From the NCBI GenBank assembly GCA_018654845.1, contig JABIKU010000035.1, positions 78,826-142,825 of the forward strand: a stretch of DNA of 64,000 nt. The letters run 5' to 3'. The notes under the pieces were generated by a model. That model did not search any database, was not told the origin of the DNA, and saw nothing but the letters and a program-made list of their open reading frames with translations. Positions within the stretch are counted from its first letter, which is position 1. Each line of letters begins with the position of its first letter. Below, in pieces: positions 26,364-35,180 of this stretch. The DNA is from Methanobacteriota archaeon (GTDB lineage: Archaea; Thermoplasmatota; Poseidoniia; Poseidoniales; Thalassarchaeaceae). A program made the position numbers and the translations under genes.

Positions 26364-27287
26364 ATGGCAGACGAATCAAAAAAGACCAAGTCGACTACAT
26401 CCCACCTATACGATGGTAAAACAGTGAGATCATCGGCACCAAGTCGGAAAAAAGCAGCTGGCAGGATGAAAGGCAATACTGAAATTCCTAAAGATGCGAT
26501 ACCAGAAGTCCACGTACCATCCGTAATTGAATCATTCTTCGGTGGGCCAATTGTCTCTAAAACAAAATTCCTTCCGCCCGACAATATGGTCACATCTCTT
26601 CAAATGGGTGCTGCTATAGTTCTAGTTGTTCTCAGTGCGATTACATTCATGGTCACGCCTGTTTCGGGAACCGCATGGTTCTGGATAACAAATTATTTCG
26701 GATTGGCATTTGTCGGTGGGCTAATTCACCTAGTACTAATCGCGATTGGATTAATTGGTGGAATCTATGGAATTTACCAAAGGGATCAGCGAGCAATAAT
26801 AGTTTCTTATGTTATTATGATTATCGTAACTCTTAGATTCGCAGGAAGTAAAGTTGAGTTTGGTGTCGATTTACTTCCAGATAATGAAATCGCTCAAAAA
26901 TTATTGTTAATTCTCTATGCCCTTTCACTAGTCATGTACATTGAACTTACAAGTGGAATTATTCGATTCTCAATGCTCGACACTTCGATACGAACTGGAG
27001 AAGTCTATGTGATGAATGTCACAAAGATCACATCACGCTACCACAAAGCACTCGCAATTACCCCTACTATTGCAGGATTCGTCGCACTGATTACTCTTCT
27101 AATCAATTTCATTGTACCATTCATGGTAGGTATTTTTGATTCTGAGGCCGCCGAAAGATTGAGGGAAAGTGTCGAATTAACTTCCGTATATGGCGTTGCA
27201 CTCGGTACCGCAGTTGTTTTCTTGATAATTGCTGCAGCATTCGGAGCAAATATCCCAAAGCGGGTCGCTCAAATGCGTGAAAAATGA
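26364..27287 (+). CDS. Polytopic membrane protein, last gene of MoxR operon
   Basis: 307 residues, not recognised. A basic, Ser/Lys-rich cytoplasmic N-terminus of about 75 residues precedes about six hydrophobic segments, near 78-98, 105-133, 140-158, 182-203, 230-253 and 270-297. A strong Shine-Dalgarno sequence GGAGGTG at 26352-26358 lies 5 bases before the ATG. It is 11 bases after DUF58, so it belongs to the same operon, where a membrane anchor or accessory role is likely. It converges with aroC with a gap of 9 bases. Confidence 0.8.
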   Translation: MADESKKTKSTTSHLYDGKTVRSSAPSRKKAAGRMKGNTEIPKDAIPEVHVPSVIESFFGGPIVSKTKFLPPDNMVTSLQMGAAIVLVVLSAITFMVTPVSGTAWFWITNYFGLAFVGGLIHLVLIAIGLIGGIYGIYQRDQRAIIVSYVIMIIVTLRFAGSKVEFGVDLLPDNEIAQKLLLILYALSLVMYIELTSGIIRFSMLDTSIRTGEVYVMNVTKITSRYHKALAITPTIAGFVALITLLINFIVPFMVGIFDSEAAERLRESVELTSVYGVALGTAVVFLIIAAAFGANIPKRVAQMREK

Positions 27288-27296
27288 TCGAAAATT

Positions 27297-28391
27297 CTAT
27301 TCAATAAATCCGCCCATTAGACCTAGGTCTGCGATTACCAACAATCCTATTGCCTCTACGACAGGTACTGCTCTCGGGCCAAGAACCGGATCATGCCTTC
27401 CACCTACCTTCAGTATGCGCTGTTCACCACTGGGTAGGTGAAGTGTGGTTTGTTCTTTAGAGAAACTGCTTGGTGGCTTGAAATGCACACGAACTCGGAT
27501 AGGGGCTGAAGTTGAACGTCCCCCAAGTGAGCCATCCGCGTCGCCCGATGCCGCATTGACTAATGTTGGGCCATCGCTTCCTTGAATCCAAGGATCATTA
27601 TTCTCCGAGCCTTTCATGCGAGAAGTCTCAACACCATGAGAGAATTCTACAGCGCGAGCACCAGGTATTGCCATCATTCCACGAGCTAGTGCGGGTTCTA
27701 TACCATCGAACCAAGGCTCACCAACTCCGATTGGCAGGCCTTCAATTAGCAACTCAACAGATGAACCAATAGAGTCTTGAGATATTCGAATACTTTCAAT
27801 CATTTCGAGCATTTCATCAATTGATTCTCGATCTCTACAATTCAGACGTATCATTCCTTCATCGGTCAAATCTGAATTTCTATCTAATTCTATCAGAGGC
27901 CTAGCTGAAACATCTCCAACACTCGAAAGGTGAGCAGTACATGTCCAGCCAACTGAATTGAGGAGAGATATTGCTTGGCTACCAGCGGCAACAATTCCGA
28001 AAGTCAATCGAGCAGATTGAGAACCTCCACCACGAAGGTCACTAACACCCTCCGAACGAATATGTTCGACCATATCGGCATGACCTGGCCGAGGTTGGTT
28101 GGGTAAGAATGAGTAATCTTTTGAACGTACATCGGTGTTTTTTGTCAACAATAAGATTGGCCAGCCTGTAGCGAGCCCTTCATGAATTCCTGACATGATT
28201 TCACAATCATCGAGTTCGGTTCTTGTCGATAGACCTTTTTTTCCAGGTCTACGACGAGAAATAAAATCTGCTAAAATCTCTGAATCAATTGGAGTACCTG
28301 CTGGCATTCCCTCAAGAAGAGCACCAACGCATTTTCCATGGCTTTCACCAAATAAGGTCACTCGAAAATGCTCACCGATACCCATGCCCAT
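27297..28391 (-). CDS. aroC: Chorismate synthase
   Basis: Converts 5-enolpyruvylshikimate-3-phosphate to chorismate with reduced FMN, the last step of the common aromatic pathway. 364 residues, usual length. Signatures are GEHFRVTLFGESHGKCVGAL near 6-25, SRRRPGKKGLSTRTELD near 45-61, and RGGGSQSARLTFGIVAAG near 120-137. The C-terminal KVGGRHDPVLGPRAVPVVEA is the third family signature. The ATG overlaps the stop of the shikimate kinase gene (TGATG). The catalytic His in ESHG is conserved. Confidence 0.96.
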   Translation of the reverse strand: MGMGIGEHFRVTLFGESHGKCVGALLEGMPAGTPIDSEILADFISRRRPGKKGLSTRTELDDCEIMSGIHEGLATGWPILLLTKNTDVRSKDYSFLPNQPRPGHADMVEHIRSEGVSDLRGGGSQSARLTFGIVAAGSQAISLLNSVGWTCTAHLSSVGDVSARPLIELDRNSDLTDEGMIRLNCRDRESIDEMLEMIESIRISQDSIGSSVELLIEGLPIGVGEPWFDGIEPALARGMMAIPGARAVEFSHGVETSRMKGSENNDPWIQGSDGPTLVNAASGDADGSLGGRSTSAPIRVRVHFKPPSSFSKEQTTLHLPSGEQRILKVGGRHDPVLGPRAVPVVEAIGLLVIADLGLMGGFIE

Positions 28392-29239
28392 CAGATTACC
28401 TCTTCAATTTCTTCTGTAGAAAAAATAGTGGATAATACAGTATATCCAGTTTCCAATAGATGGCTTTCTAGAGTTGTTGCATCTTCTTCAAATGCTATTA
28501 CAGCAATCGCTGGACCTGACCCACTAATTCCTGCTGAAATTGCACCTGAAGCTATTGCTGAATTACAAATTCTCAAGGCTTCATCATCGCCGATAGCAGC
28601 CGCAACCGCCATGCCATTCGTACTCATAGATGTGAAAATCGAGCCGCTTGCTAATGTACTCAAGGCTCGTTCAAACAATAATGATTGTTCGGAAAATTTA
28701 TCGAAAAATATTTCTTTTCTATCACCACGTAAAATGATTAGAACCGTATGGCCTTCTTCAACCTGGCCGGTTAGTAACACTGATTCAGAAGCGGATTGAG
28801 TAGGAACAGTCAGTTTCCAACCGGGTGAAATAGATGCCCAACAATCATCCATTGAGCCACTGATGGTGCATCCTGAATGACGTTGAGCCGCTACCGCGAG
28901 ATCAACAATTTCAGAATCGCTGAGACCTGCCAATGTCGCTTCATTGAGAGCACGCAAGGCAGCACAGGCTAGGGCAGAACTAGATTTCAATCCCTGACCG
29001 ATAGGAACCGAGCTGGACACCTTCCAACCGATTGATGGAGGTAGAGGTAGGCCAGAGTTTTTCCAAACAATCACAACTGATTCCAATAATGAGTGCTTGT
29101 CTAATTCTACTGGAATTGGTGTTGATGTCAATTCAACAATAGTTTCTAGACCAATTCCAGTAGAGCACCCTTGACCTAAGCCAACTGCATGTATAATCGA
29201 AATTCCACCGGTTGCACGGCCTGTGCCAAGGATTGTCAT
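28391..29239 (-). CDS. aroK: Archaeal shikimate kinase (GHMP family)
   Basis: Phosphorylates shikimate with ATP. 282 residues of the GHMP kinase superfamily used by archaea, unrelated to bacterial AroK. The ATP loop is VPIGQGLKSSSALACAALRA near 69-88, and the C-terminal GHMP motif is SGAISAGISGSGPAIAVIAF near 236-255. It lies between DHQ synthase II and chorismate synthase with overlapping start and stop codons (ATGA on one side, TGATG on the other), which confirms the pathway assignment over mevalonate or homoserine kinases of the same superfamily. Confidence 0.93.
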   Translation of the reverse strand: MTILGTGRATGGISIIHAVGLGQGCSTGIGLETIVELTSTPIPVELDKHSLLESVVIVWKNSGLPLPPSIGWKVSSSVPIGQGLKSSSALACAALRALNEATLAGLSDSEIVDLAVAAQRHSGCTISGSMDDCWASISPGWKLTVPTQSASESVLLTGQVEEGHTVLIILRGDRKEIFFDKFSEQSLLFERALSTLASGSIFTSMSTNGMAVAAAIGDDEALRICNSAIASGAISAGISGSGPAIAVIAFEEDATTLESHLLETGYTVLSTIFSTEEIEEVI

Positions 29240-30195
29240 TTCTCGTTCATCTCCCCTGCTAGAGCAATTCCAACATGACGCATTTGTGAATCAATGCGAA
29301 TCAAAATTTCATCGCCAATCGAAATATCAGTTATCGACACCACACTTCCATCAGGTTGAACCAGGCGGACTGTTTCCGCTTGTTGTAAAATCACTTGGCC
29401 CCTCGTTGATTCAGTTTCAAATCTCAATATTAGGAAGGGTCTTCGCTCAATCTTCAACCGACCAATAAATGCGCTCCGTCGCTGTCCGGTTGAGGAAATA
29501 ATAGCCACCTCATCTCCTGAATCCAACTCACTGAGATACTTAGTCGAATCATCAGCCATCAAACAATAGGCATGAACAGCTCCTGCTCCTATTCGAAATG
29601 GCCGAGTAGGAACAAATTCAGTTGGAATCGTTTCTCCATGAATGAGAGCCATTGCAGTAGCAGAAGATCCTACGACCATTCCTTCACTAATCGATAATCG
29701 TTCTATCAAATCAACACAAACGCGTTCACCAACTCCTCCAGAATCTATTGCAGTAATCTTTGCTGGAACTAAATCAATCGTGGATGTATTTTCCAATGGT
29801 ACCTCTGATTTTTCTTCGACAAGATTGGTTGCCTCTGCCCATAACTCATCATTGTCTAGAGGCATTACCAATCCGTCTACACCGTGTTCGAGAGCAAAAG
29901 CAGCCCCACCTAAATCGACGACTTCAGATATTGCAGCCGCGATTCTTGTACCACTACCGGCTGCTGCTGCAACTAAATTTTCAAGTGGAATCATTGTCCA
30001 ATCGGAACATCGGACTAGAATCCAAGCCACGGAGCCTATCAATGAGCGAGCTTCATCTTGACCATGGTAGTCATCTAGTTCAATTACGGCAACGTCAGGT
30101 GCTGAACCAGACCAAATCCTAGAGAAATTATAGCTTGAAAAATCATCGATGCTAATATCAGAATCACTACTAGCAGCATCGACCCAAAGTTCCAA
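29236..30195 (-). CDS. 3-dehydroquinate synthase II (archaeal type)
   Basis: Oxidatively deaminates and cyclises 2-amino-3,7-dideoxy-threo-hept-6-ulosonate to 3-dehydroquinate (NAD-dependent), replacing bacterial AroB. 319 residues: MIPLENLVAAAAGSGTRIAA and AAFALEHGVDGLVM are in the N-terminal half. GGVGERVCVDLIERLSISEG, then MVVGSSATAMALIHGET and RPFRIGAGAVHAYCLM, follow in the core, with a beta-rich C-terminus. The apparent start is a TTG, preceded by GGGTGA overlapping the stop of the upstream gene; no ATG is near the expected start. Tightly coupled to the shikimate kinase downstream. Confidence 0.92.
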   Translation of the reverse strand: MELWVDAASSDSDISIDDFSSYNFSRIWSGSAPDVAVIELDDYHGQDEARSLIGSVAWILVRCSDWTMIPLENLVAAAAGSGTRIAAAISEVVDLGGAAFALEHGVDGLVMPLDNDELWAEATNLVEEKSEVPLENTSTIDLVPAKITAIDSGGVGERVCVDLIERLSISEGMVVGSSATAMALIHGETIPTEFVPTRPFRIGAGAVHAYCLMADDSTKYLSELDSGDEVAIISSTGQRRSAFIGRLKIERRPFLILRFETESTRGQVILQQAETVRLVQPDGSVVSITDISIGDEILIRIDSQMRHVGIALAGEMNEK

Positions 30196-30199
30196 TTAA

Positions 30200-30997
30200 T
30201 CACCCGTCTAATAATTTTGCAGCATCAACGGCATTTGCACCGTCGTGTATTATTGCGCTCAAAGCACGAACATGATTACCGGGCAAGTCAGCACCGAATA
30301 CCTGACGCCCCATACAAACACCAGCACCACCGGCAGCCATTGCCTGCTCGACGATGCTAAGCAAATCAGTGAAAGAAGTGTTGCGGGGTCCACCAGAAAT
30401 TAACACTGGAATTGGAACTGCTTGACAAACTTCAGCAAATGAATCAGCCCCATCAGTCCAAGGTACTTTGACGACATCACAACCCAATTCCCAAGCAACT
30501 CTTGCAGCGTGAGCAACCCCATTTGTTGAATCATTTTCATCAATTATTAGATTAGGCCCACGAGGATAAACCATCCCAAGTGTGGGAAGTCCGAGTGGAA
30601 GTGCTTCACCGGTTAACATGCCCATATCTTCAATCATTTCAGGTTCATATACATCGCCTAGATTAACCTGAGCAGAAACACCGCCCGCGCCACGCATCAA
30701 GCATTCATCAGCTGTGGCGACACGAACTTTCGATTGATCTCGTGAACCACCATGAGCGGTAGAAACAGAAACATGGCAGACGAAATTGCTCCAACCCGTC
30801 CGTTCGACATGATGACTCAATACTCCCTTCTGGAGAACGATTGCATCAGCACCGGCTTGAATACAAGAATCAACTATAGAATCCATATTTTCCAAACCCG
30901 GTTCTGGATAGCCTGAAATTCCATGATCCATTGGAATCCAAACACCTTTTCCACCAGGAAGAATGCGCTCCAACCGCTCTACCAATGTCTCCGCCAT
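30200..30997 (-). CDS. 2-amino-3,7-dideoxy-D-threo-hept-6-ulosonate synthase (class I aldolase family)
   Basis: First step of the archaeal shikimate precursor route (MJ0400 type), a Schiff-base aldolase of the archaeal FBA family. About 265 residues from the ATG at 30997 (MAETLVERLERILPGGKGVW). Motifs: IPMDHGISGYPEPGLENMD, LQKGVLSHH, and VVKVPWTDGADSF, where the lysine is in the position of the Schiff-base Lys; the C-terminal phosphate loop is LISGGPRN with GVCMGRQVFG. An in-frame ATG at 31078 would add 27 residues that do not resemble the family, so I prefer 30997. It heads the aro cluster. Pure fructose-bisphosphate aldolase function is the alternative, but the context favours ADH synthase. 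Confidence 0.9.
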   Translation of the reverse strand: MAETLVERLERILPGGKGVWIPMDHGISGYPEPGLENMDSIVDSCIQAGADAIVLQKGVLSHHVERTGWSNFVCHVSVSTAHGGSRDQSKVRVATADECLMRGAGGVSAQVNLGDVYEPEMIEDMGMLTGEALPLGLPTLGMVYPRGPNLIIDENDSTNGVAHAARVAWELGCDVVKVPWTDGADSFAEVCQAVPIPVLISGGPRNTSFTDLLSIVEQAMAAGGAGVCMGRQVFGADLPGNHVRALSAIIHDGANAVDAAKLLDG

Positions 30998-31129
30998 AGT
31001 GCTGCGCCTACATTTCTTCATTTGAAAGGTATTACTTTGAAATATAGTCAAATTTTCACTTCCTTTAGGAAGTGTCAATGATATGTTGACCGAATAATAG
31101 TGGAATATTGCTGAATGGAATCGATTTCT

Positions 31130-31909
31130 TCATAGATTGAAATCGACTATTAGCGGCGCATGATCTGAAATGGTCAGACCACCTTCTCGCATAACTTCTG
31201 CTGAATTGAAAGATGCTAGAGCAGCGTCGTTTGCAAGTACGTAATCGATGCGCCATCCGCGATTTAGCGCTCGTGCCTGACCACGATTCGACCACCATGT
31301 GTAGGGTCCTTTTTGGTCGCCAAATTGGATTCGATGAAGGTCGTGCCAGCCGCTTTCGAGGAAGCGGCTGAACCATTCACGCTCATGTGCAAGAAATCCT
31401 GATGTCTTACGATTTCCAGAAGGATTCCAAATGTCATTTTCTGTATGAGCGATGTTGAGATCACCAACTAAAATTGCAGGTTCATCGGAATTGAGAAATT
31501 GTTGCGCCCAGAGCAATAAATCCTCTAACCACTGGTCTTTGTAGGCTTGACGAGCAGGACCAGATCCGCCGTTTGGAAGATAGATATTGATACAATCGAG
31601 TGGCCCACATTTTGTATGTAGAACCCTACCTTCGGAATCGTTGGGATCGAGTCTCGTTCCAATCCCTTTTCCTTGTTCTACTAGTCCGACTCGAGACCAA
31701 GTTGCAACACCAGAATAACCTTTTTTTTCAGCAGGATGCCAGATACATTCTTGCTCTGCTGGTAACGACCAATCTTTGGGCAATTGTTCAGGCAAAGCCC
31801 GGACTTCTTGCAATAACCAGATGTCAGCATCGATTCGCTCAATGAAGTCATCAAGCCCCTTACGGATCGCCGCCCTGATTCCATTAAGATTCCAAGTCAC
31901 GATGCGCAT
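31130..31909 (-). CDS. xthA: Exodeoxyribonuclease III / AP endonuclease
   Basis: Mg-dependent DNA repair nuclease cutting at abasic sites and removing 3' blocks. About 259 residues from the ATG at 31909, where MRIVTWNLNGIRAAIRKG gives the canonical family start; the ATG at 31951 adds 14 atypical residues. The catalytic motifs are LLQEVRA (metal-binding Glu), VGDLNIAHTENDIWNP (Asp and Asn), GPYTWWSNRGQAR with WRIDYVLAN, and the C-terminal SDHAPLIVDF with the Asp-His pair. Same strand as the aro cluster, about 130 bases upstream of it. Confidence 0.94.
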   Translation of the reverse strand: MRIVTWNLNGIRAAIRKGLDDFIERIDADIWLLQEVRALPEQLPKDWSLPAEQECIWHPAEKKGYSGVATWSRVGLVEQGKGIGTRLDPNDSEGRVLHTKCGPLDCINIYLPNGGSGPARQAYKDQWLEDLLLWAQQFLNSDEPAILVGDLNIAHTENDIWNPSGNRKTSGFLAHEREWFSRFLESGWHDLHRIQFGDQKGPYTWWSNRGQARALNRGWRIDYVLANDAALASFNSAEVMREGGLTISDHAPLIVDFNL

Positions 31910-31961
31910 AGAATAACTAAATATTCCGTAACATCGAACGTCCTTGAACAATTGGGATGAA

Positions 31962-34406
31962 TTAGTTAGAAAATTCTTTGACTTTCTCTACCAAATCCAT
32001 ACGTTTGATTCGATAAGTGCCGATAGGTGTTAGCAATAAAGAAATCACCAAAACAATAGCAGTCAATCCCAATGAAATGCCTAAATCTGCCTGAATTTCG
32101 AAATAGAATGACCATTGAACCATCTTCGACATCAACCATTTCGTACCAATAATTGAGAAAATGGTGCCGAGTACTCCTCCAATCAGCCCGATAGCAAAAT
32201 GTTCGCCTAACATCATTCGACTCAAGCGGCTGATTGGCGCACCGAGCACACGAAGTGTAGCCAACTCAGAATCGCGTTCGGACAAATTCATGATCAGCGT
32301 GTTGAACAAGACGACGAATGCAACGATAATTCCAAGAAATTGAATAGCGACGAAGAATCCTTGTTGCTTCTCCATCAAATCTGTGAAAGTATTGAGAAGG
32401 TCTTGCTTTTGGACGATACCGACTGATACTTCACCCAATCCTTCGCTTGAAACTCCTTCGGGAATCTTTAGGAGAACAGAAGTTGCTTCAAATCCAACAA
32501 TTTCTGCAAGATCAGAGCGATGGAAATAGACGGTACGGGAAATCTCTCCCTCAGTAATCCCGACAATTTTGATTTCAACGTCTTGCGAACCGAAAGAAAT
32601 TGTTTGTACATCACCAACACCCCAGCCAAGGAAGTGTGCTATTCCATTATCGATGAGAACTTGTTTTGTTGATTCACCTGCAGTGGGATGATTCCCTTCG
32701 GCTAAATTTAAGATTTGCATTGCATCATTTCCTGAAGTTGCAAATTCATCCAATCCAATGGTCATTAATTGACGGGAATCTCCCTCTGGGTTTGCAGGAT
32801 AAAGAAGATATAATTCGAAATCCGCACCGGTAGATTCGGCCCAATCGATTACTCCTTCTTCTGTACCGGGGAAAATGAAAGCTTGTGAATCCCAGTTCTG
32901 ATTATCTTCGATGCCTTTTACCATCATTTGCTCCATCGACTCCATCATGAAGAGCATCGAGCCGAGAATTAGCATCGATAAGCCGACTGCGAAGAAAGTG
33001 AAAGCAAGGCGGATTGGCTTTCGAGTGCTTGAACGAATAGTCAACCCAACAGTTGTTGGAAGACGCGCGGTCAATTTCTGAATCGCGCGCGAGGCTAATC
33101 GAACCTCATTATGGCCACGGAATACGACTAATGGATCGAGATTTGCTGCCTGCCAAGCTGGACGAATGCCGGAAAACATCACGATGGTCATAGTAATCAA
33201 GATGATTTGAGCAATAGAAGAATAGGGTACGGAGCCATTGATTACTGGAATTCCAATTAAATCTTCATACATGGCTTGCATCCCAGGGGCTCCGAGTGTT
33301 AATCCAAGAATTACGCCAAATAATGAACCAATCAAACCGATTCCAATTGGCGCAATAATGTAACCCGGCATTATTGCTAAGCGAGGAATACCAAGAGTAC
33401 GTAGAACTGCAATTTCTTTTGCCTGTGATTGAATGAGTCTTTGTAGACTAAGGAAGATAGTGATTCCAGCAACAATTACCAGCATCCCAGTAATAACAGG
33501 ATAGGATTTCATTGCCCCCTCAGCATCAGCACGAAGGAATTCCACTGAACTGACTCCCGACCTATCATAGACAATCGCAGTGGAGTTAACACTCTCAATT
33601 GAAGAGCGAATGCTGATTATTAATTCGGCCAATTCTACTCCCTCAACTTCATCGGTCGAGAGCAGGTCATAATCTGGCGAACCAACCAGATCTATTAGTA
33701 GACGGTTTGCAGAACCGGATGAAAGATTTGCAAGCCTTTCTAGACCGGTGGATGAGAGATATCCGGTTGCAAATGTTCCGGCTTCTGCTGGTAGAATCGA
33801 GCCGGGAGTGGCAAAGTAGAGATGATTGGAGTGGAAGCCAATTCCAACGATAGTATAGTCCATTATTCCTTGACCTGCACCTATCGAAATCGTATCACCG
33901 ATTGCTATTTCCATCTCATCTGCGATATGAGCATCGAGCACTATCTCATCATCGGCAACAGCGAGTCGACCTGAACAGCAATCATCTTCGGGCATCCATA
34001 CTCGATCGATATATCCCTCATCGATTCCATGCCAAATTGCAGGGATTAATTTGCTCTCTTCTTCATCTTCTTCAATCAAGAGCATTCCATCGAGAATCAA
34101 TCGCGCTTCGCATTCATTCAGTACCAATTCACTCTCTGGCCATTGAGTAGAAATATGCTCGCACCAAGAATCCGCTTGGTTCCCATTCCAAACCGCCCCA
34201 GGGTTTTCGACCCAAATGTCGGGGAGATTGATGCCATCCTCTGTGTCAGCATAAATTTCATCGTACATTGTTGAAGCAGTATGGGCATAATGACCGAAGG
34301 CGATTCCTGAGAACACACCGACCATGATAATCAATAATACTGCGACAAGACGTATTTTCGTTCGCCAAAGGCTTCTTGCGAGTCTTTTCGTCAATAGGAC
34401 GTACAT
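31962..34406 (-). CDS. ABC transporter permease, double FtsX/MacB type
   Basis: Large membrane permease of the MacB/LolCE/FtsX group, 814 residues. It has an N-terminal helix at about 18-40, a large extracytoplasmic domain (about 45-305), and a first FtsX block at about 310-425 with three helices (ITGMLVIVAGITIFLSLQRL). A helix near 470-490 precedes a second extracytoplasmic domain, and the second FtsX block is at about 690-800 (IVAFVVLFNTLIMNLSERD, then ELATLRVLGAPISRLSRMM). The duplicated organisation means one polypeptide may supply both halves. The ATPase gene lies 9 bases upstream in the same operon. These transporters move lipids, peptides or lipoproteins across or out of the membrane; the substrate is unknown. 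Confidence 0.9.
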   Translation of the reverse strand: MYVLLTKRLARSLWRTKIRLVAVLLIIMVGVFSGIAFGHYAHTASTMYDEIYADTEDGINLPDIWVENPGAVWNGNQADSWCEHISTQWPESELVLNECEARLILDGMLLIEEDEEESKLIPAIWHGIDEGYIDRVWMPEDDCCSGRLAVADDEIVLDAHIADEMEIAIGDTISIGAGQGIMDYTIVGIGFHSNHLYFATPGSILPAEAGTFATGYLSSTGLERLANLSSGSANRLLIDLVGSPDYDLLSTDEVEGVELAELIISIRSSIESVNSTAIVYDRSGVSSVEFLRADAEGAMKSYPVITGMLVIVAGITIFLSLQRLIQSQAKEIAVLRTLGIPRLAIMPGYIIAPIGIGLIGSLFGVILGLTLGAPGMQAMYEDLIGIPVINGSVPYSSIAQIILITMTIVMFSGIRPAWQAANLDPLVVFRGHNEVRLASRAIQKLTARLPTTVGLTIRSSTRKPIRLAFTFFAVGLSMLILGSMLFMMESMEQMMVKGIEDNQNWDSQAFIFPGTEEGVIDWAESTGADFELYLLYPANPEGDSRQLMTIGLDEFATSGNDAMQILNLAEGNHPTAGESTKQVLIDNGIAHFLGWGVGDVQTISFGSQDVEIKIVGITEGEISRTVYFHRSDLAEIVGFEATSVLLKIPEGVSSEGLGEVSVGIVQKQDLLNTFTDLMEKQQGFFVAIQFLGIIVAFVVLFNTLIMNLSERDSELATLRVLGAPISRLSRMMLGEHFAIGLIGGVLGTIFSIIGTKWLMSKMVQWSFYFEIQADLGISLGLTAIVLVISLLLTPIGTYRIKRMDLVEKVKEFSN

Positions 34407-34415
34407 CGAATCACC

Positions 34416-35114
34416 TCACAAGTTTTCATCAGTGATAACACGACCACTATCGAGTCTTATGACTCGAGTTGCATACTTGCTCAGTGACTCATCATGAGTA
34501 ACCATTACCGTGGTAATATTCTCTGATTCACAAGCCTCACATAAGACTTCCATCACCATCGCCGATGTAGTTGAATCTAGATTTCCAGTTAATTCGTCTC
34601 CAAGTAATAACTTCGGACTTTTTGCTAAACTTCGAGCAATCGCAACACGTTGTTGCTGCCCTCCACTTATCTCAGTAGGAAAGCGCTCAATTTCGTCATC
34701 GAGCCCGACTAATCGCAATAATTCACGGGCTCTCTTTTCATCACGACCTCCAGATAATTCCTGAATCAATAATATGTTTTCGAGCACGGTCAAATCTTGT
34801 AGTAAATTGAAAAATTGGAATATATAACCGATATTTTCACGGCGAAATGTTGTCATTTCCTCAGTATTATTTTGTGGAACTTTCTCACCTTCAAAAGTGT
34901 AAGTTCCACTGGTTGGACTGTCCAAGGCTGCGATGCAATTCAGTAGTGTCGTCTTGCCTGAACCAGACGGGCCAAGAAGAATAATTCTCTCACCTTTGAG
35001 AATTTTGATATTAACTCCATCCAAGGCTTTAACGGTTCCAGAAACCATATCATAATGCCGTTTTAAGCCATTGATTTCTAATAATTGGGCTGGCATGTGA
35101 ACTTCTCGCAGCAT
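34416..35114 (-). CDS. ABC transporter ATP-binding protein, LolD/MacB type
   Basis: ATPase partner of the FtsX-type permease. 232 residues: Walker A GPSGSGKTTLLNC, Q-loop YIFQFFNLLQDLTVLEN, signature ISGGQQQRVAIARSLAKSP, Walker B LLLGDELTGNLDS and H-loop VMVTHD. The usual DEPTG reads DELTG here, a mild departure that keeps the catalytic Glu. LNLLPxLTVxEN-like spacing and GNLDS are typical of the LolD, FtsE and MacB clade. An ATG at 35096 (MPAQLLEINGLKRHY) is an alternative start; AGGAG lies directly against the first ATG, so the choice is open. Confidence 0.94.
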   Translation of the reverse strand: MLREVHMPAQLLEINGLKRHYDMVSGTVKALDGVNIKILKGERIILLGPSGSGKTTLLNCIAALDSPTSGTYTFEGEKVPQNNTEEMTTFRRENIGYIFQFFNLLQDLTVLENILLIQELSGGRDEKRARELLRLVGLDDEIERFPTEISGGQQQRVAIARSLAKSPKLLLGDELTGNLDSTTSAMVMEVLCEACESENITTVMVTHDESLSKYATRVIRLDSGRVITDENL

Positions 35115-35180
35115 CTCCTAAGGATGGTTAGATTTCAAGTTCGTGGCTTGAAGAATATAAAATAATTATCCAATACTGGG

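Noticed and set aside
29642..30061. 139-codon plus-strand frame inside the DHQ synthase II gene
   Set aside because: Antisense shadow; the minus-strand enzyme has clear family motifs.
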